5,599 nucleotides of DNA from Pseudomonadota bacterium (GCA_016195115.1 JACQAI010000448.1:1-5599), one strand, 5' to 3'; numbered from the stretch's first letter, positions 1 to 5,376 are shown. Notes: generated by a model not told the origin, from the sequence alone. Made by a program: numbers and translations.

Positions 1-474
1 GATCGCGTTGGTGCCCAGGCAGCCGGCCTCGTCCCAGCGCAGATGCATCGAGCCGCCGCGGCCTTTGCAGTAGCCCTGGGCGAGCCCCATGATCTCGGCC
101 AGCGCCTTCTGCAGCATCGCGGGCACCGGCGCCGCCAGGCCCTTGCGTGGGTCGTGAGACCCGGGCACCACATGATTGAGCGCCTTGGCGAGAAACTGGT
201 GGTGGCCGCGGTGCGAGCCGTTGACCTGATCGCGCGTCGTCAGCGGCGCGATCGCACCGACCGCGCCGCCCTCCATGCCGATGCTCGAATGCGCCGGGCC
301 ATGGACCAGCTGCTCGCCGGCGAGCTCGAGCACGGTCTCCTCGAAGGCGCGGATCACCTGCATGTCCTGGAGCATCCGGAGCAGCCGCGGCCCGCCGGCG
401 CCGCGCCAATCCTCCGGCGTCGTGCGGATCTCGCGCCACGGCGCGCTGTGCTTGAGCTCGATGATTTCCGGCAT
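1..474 (-). CDS. Thiamine-diphosphate-dependent dehydrogenase E1 component, alpha-type N-terminal part (partial)
   Basis: The first 158 codons of a minus-strand gene are present; the rest lies beyond the left edge. The family decarboxylates a 2-oxoacid or acetoin with thiamine diphosphate and passes the acyl group to an E2 lipoyl protein in the cytosol. An E1-alpha-like opening (MLQDMQVIRAFEE, residues 34-46) is followed by NGSHRGHHQFLAKAL (85-99), which matches the HRGHG...AKG cofactor/loop region, and by GYCKGRGGSMHL (134-145), the hallmark run before the thiamine-binding core. The long spacer between these two motifs (about 35 residues, with GSHDPRKG) resembles E1 proteins in which alpha and beta parts are fused, but the C-terminal half is not visible. 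The ATG at 474-472 is preceded by GGGGAGG four bases upstream, which supports this start. The gene is divergent from the quinone oxidoreductase at 575. The substrate (pyruvate, branched-chain oxoacid or acetoin) cannot be told. Confidence 0.88.
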   Translation of the reverse strand, partial: MPEIIELKHSAPWREIRTTPEDWRGAGGPRLLRMLQDMQVIRAFEETVLELAGEQLVHGPAHSSIGMEGGAVGAIAPLTTRDQVNGSHRGHHQFLAKALNHVVPGSHDPRKGLAAPVPAMLQKALAEIMGLAQGYCKGRGGSMHLRWDEAGCLGTNAI

Positions 475-574
475 GGTTCCTCCCCGCCACGTGCCGTCAT
501 TACCCCCCATCCCCGCCTTCCCCCGCAAGGGGGGAAGGAGTCACAGTGTCGACAAGAGCCCCGCGAGGACCCCG
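475..574. promoter_or_regulatory. Divergent intergenic region carrying both 5' ends
   Basis: These 100 bp separate the divergent E1 and quinone oxidoreductase start codons, so promoters for both genes must lie here or inside the coding ends. The visible signals are the minus-strand Shine-Dalgarno GGGGAGG next to the E1 start and a plus-strand GAGGA at 565-569, five bases before the ATG at 575. I see no convincing -35/-10 pair. A GC-rich hairpin repeat occupies the middle. The regulatory role is inferred from layout only. Confidence 0.4.
516..538. repeat. Short GC-rich palindromic repeat (CCTTCCCCC / GGGGGAAGG)
   Basis: A perfect 9-bp inverted repeat (516-524 and 530-538) closes on a 5-nt loop. 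It is preceded by a C-rich lead-in (ACCCCCCATCCCCG). The build is the same as the two palindromes at 2473-2604, with a C-rich arm, a small loop and a G-rich arm. This suggests one dispersed intergenic repeat family. Because it lies between two divergent starts and has no T-run, it is unlikely to be a terminator. Confidence 0.65.
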
Positions 575-1576
575 ATGGCCGAGCTTCCCCAGCAGATGCA
601 GTTCGTCGACATGACAGCGCCCGGCGCACCCGACGTGCTGGTGCCGGCGACCGGACCGCTGCCGGCACCCAAGCCGGGCGAGGTGCTCGTCAAGGTCGCG
701 GCCGCCGGGGTCAACCGCCCCGACGTCATCCAGCGCCAAGGCAACTATCCGGCGCCGCCGGGCGCCTCGCCGATCCTCGGGCTGGAGATCGCCGGCACCG
801 CGGTGGCGCTCGGCGACAGCGTCACCGACTGGAAGCTCGGCGATACGCTGTGCGCGCTGGTCACCGGCGGCGGCTATGCCGAGTACTGCGCGGCGCCGGC
901 GCCGCAATGCCTGCCGGTGCCCCAGGGCTTCTCCATGATCGAGGCGGGCGCGCTGCCCGAGACCTTCTACACGGTGTGGGCCAACGTGTTCGTGCGCGGC
1001 CACCTGCAGCCCGGCGAGACCATCCTGATCCACGGCGGCTCGAGCGGCATCGGCACGACCGCGATCCAGCTCGCCCACGCGTTCGGTGCGCGCGTCATCG
1101 CGACCGCCGGCTCGGACGAGAAGTGCGCGGCCTGCCGCACGCTCGGCGCCGACGTCGCGCTCAACTACCGCACCGAGGACTTCGTCAAGCGCGCCAAGGA
1201 GCTGACCCAAGGCAAGGGCGTCGAGCTGGTGCTCGACATGGTCGGCGGCGACTATCTGCAGCGCAACGTCTCGGCGCTCGCGGTCGAGGGCCGGCTGGTC
1301 CAGATCGCGTTCCTGAAGCCGAGCAAGGTCGAGTTCGACTTCATGCCCATGATGCTGAAGCGCCTGACCCTGACGGGCTCGACCCTGCGCGCGCGCTCGG
1401 TCGCCGACAAGGCCGAGATCGCCCGGGCATTGCGCGAAAAAGTCTGGCCGCTGCTCGACCAGGGCAAGATCAAGCCGGTCATCCACGCGACCTTCCCGCT
1501 CGCCGAGGCCGCGAAGGCGCACGCTTTGATGGAGAGCAGCGCGCACATCGGCAAGATCGTGCTGACCGTGCCCTAG
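575..1576 (+). CDS. NAD(P)H:quinone oxidoreductase, zinc-free MDR superfamily (PIG3/QOR type)
   Basis: A complete gene of 333 codons, close to the usual 325-335 of the family. Such cytosolic enzymes reduce quinones or other activated carbonyls with NADPH. The N-terminal GroES-like domain carries PGEVLVKV and AAGVNRPD (about 43-50), then the YPAPPGASPILGLEIAG block typical of the PIG3 branch. The Rossmann domain has HGGSSGIGTTAIQLA starting at residue 153, the nucleotide-binding glycine loop. The C-terminal SSAHIGKIVLTV is the classic family ending. The cysteine and histidine ligands of zinc alcohol dehydrogenases are absent at the expected places. The ATG at 575 was chosen because GAGGA lies five bases upstream and the conserved domain begins just after it; the in-frame codons back to 275 run antisense through the E1 gene. 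The physiological substrate is unknown. Confidence 0.93.
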   Translation: MAELPQQMQFVDMTAPGAPDVLVPATGPLPAPKPGEVLVKVAAAGVNRPDVIQRQGNYPAPPGASPILGLEIAGTAVALGDSVTDWKLGDTLCALVTGGGYAEYCAAPAPQCLPVPQGFSMIEAGALPETFYTVWANVFVRGHLQPGETILIHGGSSGIGTTAIQLAHAFGARVIATAGSDEKCAACRTLGADVALNYRTEDFVKRAKELTQGKGVELVLDMVGGDYLQRNVSALAVEGRLVQIAFLKPSKVEFDFMPMMLKRLTLTGSTLRARSVADKAEIARALREKVWPLLDQGKIKPVIHATFPLAEAAKAHALMESSAHIGKIVLTVP

Positions 1577-1588
1577 CGTGTCCCTCAC

Positions 1589-1685
1589 CGTCATTGCGAG
1601 CGAAGCGAAGCAACCCAGAGATGTTCGATCCGCGCCCGTCGCGCGACTCCTGGGTTGCTTCGTCGCAGCGCTCCTCGCAATGACG
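1589..1685. repeat. Long imperfect palindromic dispersed repeat (CGTCATTGCGAGCGAAGC type)
   Basis: The left arm 1589-1618 (CGTCATTGCGAG...CAACCCAG) pairs with the right arm 1650-1685 (CTGGGTTGCTTCG...CTCGCAATGACG) around a 31-nt centre. Outer 12-bp and inner 13-bp blocks match perfectly; the right arm has 11 nt between them against 5 nt in the left, so it holds a 6-nt insertion. Translations of this element give the SLRAKRSNP and LLRFARND peptides that recur in many alphaproteobacterial genomes, so I recognise it as a dispersed intergenic repeat. No T-run follows, so it is not a standard intrinsic terminator, though it could affect mRNA between the two flanking genes. Confidence 0.85.
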
Positions 1686-1720
1686 GATGAGAGGGTTAAG
1701 CAAGAACTGAGGAGGAAACC

Positions 1721-2461
1721 ATGTTCGATTTCGGCGGCAAGACGCTGCTGCTGACCGGCGCCAACGGCGGCATCACGCGCGCGATCGCGCGGCTGTTCCA
1801 CGTGCTCGGCGCCAACCTGGTGCTGAGCGACCTCAACGAGGCCGGGCTCAAGGGCTTCGGTGCCGAGCTCGATCCCGCGGGCACGCGCGTCGCCACGCTC
1901 AAGGGCGACGCCACCAAGTCGGCCGACAGCGACGCCGCCGTCAAACTCGCCCAGGAGCGCTTCGGCGGCATCGACTTCCTGGTCACCGGCGCCGGGCTCT
2001 ATCGTGACCAGGTGATCGCCACCATGACGGACGAGCAGTGGCGCCAGACCATCGGCGCCAATCTCGACGGCGTATTCTACATCTGCCGCGCCGCCAGCCC
2101 GGCGCTGCGCGATGGCGGCGCGGTGGTCAATATCGCCTCGATGGCCGGTCACCGCGGCAGCCATCAGCACGCCCACTACGCCGCCGCCAAGGGCGCCGTG
2201 CTGAGCTTCACGCGCTCGCTGGCGCTCGAGCTGGCGCCGCGCGTGCGCGTCAATGCCGTGTCGCCCGGGCTGATCGACACGCCCATGGTCGTCCCCCTCC
2301 TCAAGGTGCGCGGGCCGCAGCTGATCGACCAGACGCCGCTCAAGCGGCTCGGCACGCCGGAGGAGGTGGCGCGCGTCATCGCCTTCCTGTGCAGCGACTG
2401 GGCGAGCTTCGTCACCGGCGAAACCGTGCACATCAATGGCGGCCTCTACATCGCCAGCTGA
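1721..2461 (+). CDS. Short-chain dehydrogenase/reductase (classical SDR)
   Basis: A complete gene of 246 codons, the normal size for a classical SDR. These are NAD(P)-dependent oxidoreductases of alcohols, sugars or 3-oxoacyl groups, usually cytosolic tetramers. The cofactor loop TGANGGI is at residues 12-18. Asp37 ends the second strand (VLSD), which in this family favours NAD(H) over NADP(H). The catalytic set is visible: Asn114 (GANLDG), Ser140 (NIASMAG), Tyr153 and Lys157 (YAAAK). RVNAVSPGLIDTPM and a C-terminal TGETVHINGG complete the fold. The usual NNAG motif after strand 4 reads TGAG (89-92), an uncommon variant. A strong Shine-Dalgarno AGGAGG (1710-1715) stands five bases before the ATG. 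The gene may be co-transcribed with the quinone oxidoreductase 144 bp upstream, across a palindromic repeat. The substrate cannot be inferred. Confidence 0.93.
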   Translation: MFDFGGKTLLLTGANGGITRAIARLFHVLGANLVLSDLNEAGLKGFGAELDPAGTRVATLKGDATKSADSDAAVKLAQERFGGIDFLVTGAGLYRDQVIATMTDEQWRQTIGANLDGVFYICRAASPALRDGGAVVNIASMAGHRGSHQHAHYAAAKGAVLSFTRSLALELAPRVRVNAVSPGLIDTPMVVPLLKVRGPQLIDQTPLKRLGTPEEVARVIAFLCSDWASFVTGETVHINGGLYIAS

Positions 2462-2472
2462 GGGCAATCGAT

Positions 2473-2501
2473 CCCTCCCCCGCGCGGAGCGTGGGGGAGG
2501 G
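2473..2501. repeat. GC-rich palindrome, unit A (CCCTCCCCC / GGGGGAGGG)
   Basis: Nine-base arms 2473-2481 and 2493-2501 are perfectly complementary. With the inner bases the stem can extend to about 12 pairs (one G-T) on a 5-nt loop. It lies 11 bp after the SDR stop and is followed by GTAGGGTGGGGGC rather than a T-run. It could weakly terminate or protect the SDR mRNA, but it matches a dispersed repeat better than an intrinsic terminator. Confidence 0.7.
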
Positions 2502-2562
2502 TAGGGTGGGGGCCGCGCCCGCGCCAAATGTACGCCGGTCGTCGCTCGCTCGGCGGTTCGGG

Positions 2563-2604
2563 CCCCCTCTCTACCCTCCCCCATGCCTTCGGCACGGGGG
2601 AGGG
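2563..2604. repeat. GC-rich palindrome, unit B, inverted relative to unit A
   Basis: Arms CCCTCCCCC (2574-2582) and GGGGGAGGG (2596-2604) are complementary. Inside them TGCC and GGCA also pair, with one A-C mismatch between the two stems. The lead-in at 2563-2573 (CCCCCTCTCTA) is the near reverse complement of the tail of unit A (TAGGGTGGGGG). The two units therefore face each other as one larger inverted repeat around a roughly 50-bp centre. No T-run follows. Confidence 0.7.
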
Positions 2605-2664
2605 GTCGAAAAGTGATTGCCGCGCGATGCGAAGTTCTGCACCGTCACGCTGGGAAACGACAAC

Positions 2665-2670
2665 GAGGGA
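2665..2670 (+). promoter_or_regulatory. Ribosome binding site GAGGGA that decides the GTG start of the Lon ATPase part
   Basis: GAGGGA at 2665-2670 stands 10 bases before the GTG at 2681. In-frame ATGs lie farther upstream at 2528 and 2627. The one at 2528 would force translation through palindromic repeat B, and the peptide before residue VAARKLS has no family-like character. The GTG is therefore the likelier start, although the spacing is slightly long. Confidence 0.5.
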
Positions 2671-2680
2671 AAAGACGCGC

Positions 2681-4273
2681 GTGGCCGCTCGCAAGCTATC
2701 CGCCGAGGAAGTGCAGCTGCCGCAATTCGCGATCGGCACGGCGGCGAGCGCCGACGTGTTCGCGCTGTCGAGCCACCGCCGCGCTCGCGAGGCGCTCGAG
2801 TTCGGCCTGTCGGTGACCGAGCCCGGCTTCCACATCTTCGTGGTCGGCGAGGACCGCAGCGGCCGCATGACTGCGACCATGGGCTTTCTCGAGAGCGCGG
2901 TGACCTTGCGCGCGCCGCCGCCCGATTGGATCTACCTCAACGACTTTCGCGACCCCTTGAGCCCGGCGCCCTACAGCCTGCCGCCGGGCGTCGGCCGGCT
3001 GCTGCAGCGGCGCATCGCCGACCTCGTGCCCCAGCTCCAGGACGCGATCCCCCACGCCATGTCGAGCGAGGACTACGAGGCCCAGGTGCGCGGCTCGGCC
3101 GAGCGCCTGCGCAACGAGGTCCAGCAGCGCGTCGAGGAGCTGCGCGAGGAGGCCCACAAGCACGGGCTCGACATCGTCGACACGCCCCAGGGCGCGATGG
3201 TCGCGGCCGACAGCGCGCCCGGCAGCGGCGAGCGCACCGAGACCAAGGAGCAGCGCGCCGCGCTGGTCGAAGCCGGCCAACGCTTCGCCGACCGCCTGGC
3301 CGACATCAAGCGCTGGGCGATCAAGGAGCGCGCCGTGATGGCGGCGCACGTCAACCACCTCAACCGCCATGTCGCCGAGCAGGTTGCCGGCCCGCTGATC
3401 GAGGCGGTGATCGACGAGTTCGCCGACTACCCGGACATCGCGGTGTGGCTGGCCGAGATGCGCGCCGACGTGGTCGACAACCTCGACCTGTTCCGGCCGC
3501 CCCTGGAGGACGCGCTGGAGCCGCCCGAGCCGCCCGAGCGGCGCTACTCGGTCAATCTCCTGGTCGACAACGCCAACGTGCCCCACCCGCCGGTCGTGCT
3601 CGAGGCCAACCCGACCTACGAGAACCTGTTCGGCCGCATCGAGTACCGCCAGATCGGCGGCGGCGCGCTGCAGACCGACTACACCCTGGTGCGCGCGGGC
3701 TCGCTGCACCGCGCCAACGGCGGCATCCTGGTGATGCGCGCCGAGGCGGTGGCGCGCAACTCGGCGACCTGGGATTTCCTCAAAGGTGCGCTGCGCGATC
3801 GCGTCATCCGCATCGAGGAGCCCGGTCGCATCGGCATGACGCCGATTGCCGGTTCGCCTCGACCCGGCCCGATCCCGCTCGAGGTCAAGGTCGTGATCGT
3901 CGGCGCGCCGCGCTGGTACGCGGCGTTCTTCTCGGTCGATCCGGAATTCGAGACCTACTTCAAAATCAAGGCCGAGATCGACGACCGCATGGAGGCGACC
4001 CCGGACAACCTCGCGGTCTATGCCAAGCGGATCCGCGAGCGCGTCGAGAGCCACGACAACGCGACCTGCGACGAATCGGCGGTGACCCGGCTGGTCGCGG
4101 TCGCGGCGCGTTGGGCCGAGCAGCGCGACAAGGTGACCGCGCGCTTCGAGCTGATCGACGACCTGGTCGACGAGGCCGTCATGCTGGTGCCGGGCGACAA
4201 GCCGCGCTACATCACCCGCGACACCGTGTCGGCGGCGCTGCGGAGCCGGTTGCGGCGCAACGGGCTGATCTAG
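2681..4273 (+). CDS. Lon-family (AAA_32/LonB-like) ATPase and lid part, separated from its peptidase by an in-frame TAG
   Basis: 530 codons from GTG 2681 to TAG 4271-4273. The order of parts matches the roughly 800-residue Lon-like proteases with an AAA_32-type module. A REALEFGLSV...GFHIFVVG opening leads to a P-loop position (56-64). A long helical, partly coiled-coil insertion covers about residues 129-270. NPTYENLFGRIEY (310-322), the LHRANGG Walker B region (to 353), IVGAPRWY...FFSVDPEFETYFKIKAEID (about 406-440) and a helical lid to residue 530 follow. The P-loop reads GEDRSGRMT, with Arg62 and Met63 in place of Lys and Ser/Thr. The Walker B strand reads GGILVMRAEA, with Arg353 where relatives commonly have Asp. 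ATP hydrolysis is therefore doubtful. The normal family protein continues into the peptidase; here it stops at NGLI. It could act with the downstream ORF, or be the front half of a broken gene. Confidence 0.8.
   Translation: MAARKLSAEEVQLPQFAIGTAASADVFALSSHRRAREALEFGLSVTEPGFHIFVVGEDRSGRMTATMGFLESAVTLRAPPPDWIYLNDFRDPLSPAPYSLPPGVGRLLQRRIADLVPQLQDAIPHAMSSEDYEAQVRGSAERLRNEVQQRVEELREEAHKHGLDIVDTPQGAMVAADSAPGSGERTETKEQRAALVEAGQRFADRLADIKRWAIKERAVMAAHVNHLNRHVAEQVAGPLIEAVIDEFADYPDIAVWLAEMRADVVDNLDLFRPPLEDALEPPEPPERRYSVNLLVDNANVPHPPVVLEANPTYENLFGRIEYRQIGGGALQTDYTLVRAGSLHRANGGILVMRAEAVARNSATWDFLKGALRDRVIRIEEPGRIGMTPIAGSPRPGPIPLEVKVVIVGAPRWYAAFFSVDPEFETYFKIKAEIDDRMEATPDNLAVYAKRIRERVESHDNATCDESAVTRLVAVAARWAEQRDKVTARFELIDDLVDEAVMLVPGDKPRYITRDTVSAALRSRLRRNGLI
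4271..4273 (+). other. In-frame TAG splitting the Lon-like gene at the lid/peptidase boundary
   Basis: The upstream part (2681-4270) and the downstream peptidase ORF are in the same frame, and this single TAG is the only thing between them. Read through, the whole would be 784 codons, the normal length of these Lon-like proteins. Relatives typically read something like LIEERV here against LI-stop-DRV in this sequence, so a GAG to TAG change of one base would explain it. TAG is also the ordinary stop of the quinone oxidoreductase gene and of the peptidase ORF, so it is not a generally reassigned codon. It may be a nonsense mutation, a sequencing error or a genuine gene split. If it is a mutation or a genuine break in function, 2681-5035 should be read as one pseudogene. 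Confidence 0.9.
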
Positions 4274-4275
4274 GA
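4272..4275 (+). promoter_or_regulatory. AGGA overlapping the stop codon, possible reinitiation ribosome binding site
   Basis: AGGA at 4272-4275 overlaps the TAG and lies four bases before a GTG at 4280. Such an arrangement could let a terminating ribosome restart on the peptidase ORF. The spacing is short, and the motif would exist equally in an unbroken ancestor reading GAGGA, so its function is inferred. Confidence 0.35.
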
Positions 4276-4279
4276 CCGC

Positions 4280-5035
4280 GTGCGCGACGCGATCGCGCGC
4301 GGCCTCATCACGATCGACACCACGGGCTCGGTGGTCGGCCAGGTCAACGCGCTGACCGTGCGCGAATCCGGCGATCACACCTTCGGCGCGCCGTCGCGGG
4401 TGACCGCCCGCGCTTCGATCGGCCGGATCGGGGTCTCCAACATCGAGCGCGACGTCGAGCTCGGCGGGCCGATCCAGCAGAAGGGCGTGCTGGTGCTGCA
4501 GGGCTTCCTCGCCGGACGGTTCGCCCGCCACATCCCGCTGTCGTTCAACTGCTCGATCACCTTCGAGCAGAGCTATGGCGGGGTCGAGGGCGACAGCGCC
4601 TCGATGGCCGAGCTGATCGCGGTGCTGTCGGACCTCGCGGGCGTGCCGGTGCGCCAGGACATCGCGATCACGGGCTCGGTCGACCAGCGTGGTCGCACCC
4701 AGCCGGTCGGCGGCGTGCCGTACAAGATCGAGGGCTTCTTCCGCACCTGCCAGGCCGCCGGGGCGCTGACCGGCACCCAGGGCGTCGTGATCCCGACCGC
4801 CAACCGCGCCAACGTCGTGCTCCACGAGGATGTCGCCGACGCGGTCACCGCCGGCCAGTTCCATGTCTGGGAAGCCGCCAGCGTCGACGAAGTCATCGAG
4901 CTGCTGACCGGCGTCGCCCCGGGCGCGACCAACGGCGCCGGCAACTACCCGCCCGACTCGATCTACGGCCGCGTCATGGCCCAGCTCGAGACCTTCGATC
5001 GCGTGCTCTGGGAGCGCGCGCGCGCGCCGTCGTAG
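4280..5035 (+). CDS. Lon-type Ser-Lys peptidase domain (C-terminal part of the split Lon-like protein)
   Basis: 251 codons from GTG 4280 to TAG 5033-5035, in the same frame as the ATPase part six bases upstream. The domain begins with the lead-in DTTGSVVGQVNALTV and continues through NIERDVELGGPIQQKGVLVLQGFL to FEQSYGGVEGDSAS, where Ser106 is the expected nucleophile. Lys149 in GGVPYKIEGFF is the general base. The Ser-Lys distance is 43 residues, as in E. coli Lon (679 and 722). The tail HVWEAASVDEVIELLTG and a short PPDSIYGRVMAQL extension match the ends of LonB-like relatives, so the domain is complete. It would act in cytosolic protein turnover. Separated from its ATPase it may be inactive, or it may pair with the upstream product as a second subunit. 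The GTG start depends on reinitiation; no other good start with an upstream Shine-Dalgarno is seen. Confidence 0.8.
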   Translation: MRDAIARGLITIDTTGSVVGQVNALTVRESGDHTFGAPSRVTARASIGRIGVSNIERDVELGGPIQQKGVLVLQGFLAGRFARHIPLSFNCSITFEQSYGGVEGDSASMAELIAVLSDLAGVPVRQDIAITGSVDQRGRTQPVGGVPYKIEGFFRTCQAAGALTGTQGVVIPTANRANVVLHEDVADAVTAGQFHVWEAASVDEVIELLTGVAPGATNGAGNYPPDSIYGRVMAQLETFDRVLWERARAPS

Positions 5036-5046
5036 ACGGGTCACCC

Positions 5047-5084
5047 CGCGCCCTGCAGGAACAGGGGTTTTACAGGGCGACGCC
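5047..5084 (+). repeat. 38-bp direct repeat, copy 1
   Basis: This stretch matches copy 2 (5125-5162) at 32 of 38 positions by hand alignment, sharing GGAACAGGGG and TTTACAGGG. Inside it CGCCCTG (5049-5055) and CAGGGCG (5073-5079) form a perfect 7-bp stem with a 17-nt loop. It begins 12 bp after the peptidase stop, but no T-run follows, so termination here is doubtful. Confidence 0.75.
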
Positions 5085-5124
5085 AACCGGATCACGCGGG
5101 GGCGGCGCCCGCCGCTCGGCGCGC

Positions 5125-5162
5125 CGCGCCCTGATGGAACAGGGGATTTACAGGGTGGCGTC
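5125..5162 (+). repeat. 38-bp direct repeat, copy 2
   Basis: Second copy, 78 bp downstream of the first in the same orientation. The internal stem is kept (CGCCCTG with CAGGGTG); the C to T change in the right arm leaves a G-T pair, so foldability is preserved. Copies differ at six positions. Confidence 0.75.
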
Positions 5163-5211
5163 GGGCGGATCGGGCCGCGCGGGCGCCGACCGCAAGAGTC
5201 ATCCCCTCTTC

Positions 5212-5261
5212 CCGTCATCCCGGCGGGATCTCCGCTTTCGCCGGGATGACGGTTTTGTTTT
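5212..5261 (+). terminator. Rho-independent terminator-like hairpin, also a dispersed CGTCATCCCGGCG repeat
   Basis: Perfect 14-bp arms CCGTCATCCCGGCG (5212-5225) and CGCCGGGATGACGG (5239-5252) enclose a 13-nt loop and are followed at once by TTTTGTTTT. This is the best terminator shape in the window, placed about 180 bp after the Lon peptidase stop on the plus strand. The arms also belong to a common dispersed repeat whose reading gives HPGESGDP/FAGMT-like peptides, so it may be a mobile palindrome used as a terminator. Confidence 0.7.
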
Positions 5262-5327
5262 GGGATCGGGTCAACGCAAACGCGTCGTGCTCTGGGCGCG
5301 CCGCGCCACGACGGTTGATCCGTCGCA

Positions 5328-5356
5328 CCTGCAAATGCAGGGAAAATGCAGGGCGG
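5328..5356 (+). repeat. Diverged third relative of the direct repeat, with a tandem 10-mer
   Basis: CCTGCAAATGCAGGG followed by AAAATGCAGGGCG can be aligned with CCTGCAGGAACAGGGG...TTTACAGGGCG of copy 1 with small gaps. AAATGCAGGG occurs twice (5333-5342 and 5344-5353), one base apart. The relation to copies 1 and 2 is clear at the ends and weaker in the middle. Confidence 0.45.
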
Positions 5357-5376
5357 CCGTTCGCCGGGCATCGCGC

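Larger units (their letters stand above)
5036..5376. other. Non-coding gap between the Lon peptidase and the convergent DUF5681-like gene
   Basis: These 341 bp hold no credible gene on either strand. They are built from repeats: two 38-bp direct copies, a shorter third relative of them, and a strong terminator-like hairpin between copies two and three. A 13-base GGCGCGCCGCGCC string also occurs twice (5118-5130 and 5295-5307), each time ahead of a repeat copy. The region is flanked by converging genes, which fits a termination zone that has collected repeats. Confidence 0.7.

Noticed and set aside
43..1683. Plus-strand open frame of 546 codons overlapping the E1 and quinone oxidoreductase genes
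   Set aside because: It is antisense to the E1 gene, out of frame with the oxidoreductase, and ends in repeat-derived SLRAKRSNP; no family resemblance.
1589..1685. Intrinsic terminator of the quinone oxidoreductase gene
   Set aside because: The hairpin is long with a 31-nt centre and no T-run follows; it fits a dispersed repeat better.
500..2584. Open minus-strand frame of about 690 codons opposite the quinone oxidoreductase and SDR genes
   Set aside because: It spans two recognisable plus-strand genes and several intergenic repeats and has low-complexity Arg/Ala/Gly composition; a shadow frame.
4271..4273. TAG read as pyrrolysine or as a reassigned sense codon
   Set aside because: TAG ends two other genes normally in this window, nothing nearby suggests pyrrolysine machinery, and a single GAG to TAG change is simpler. 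Low-level read-through cannot be excluded.
5047..5162. CRISPR array
   Set aside because: Only two diverged copies 78 bp apart, imperfect identity, no regular spacers and no cas gene.
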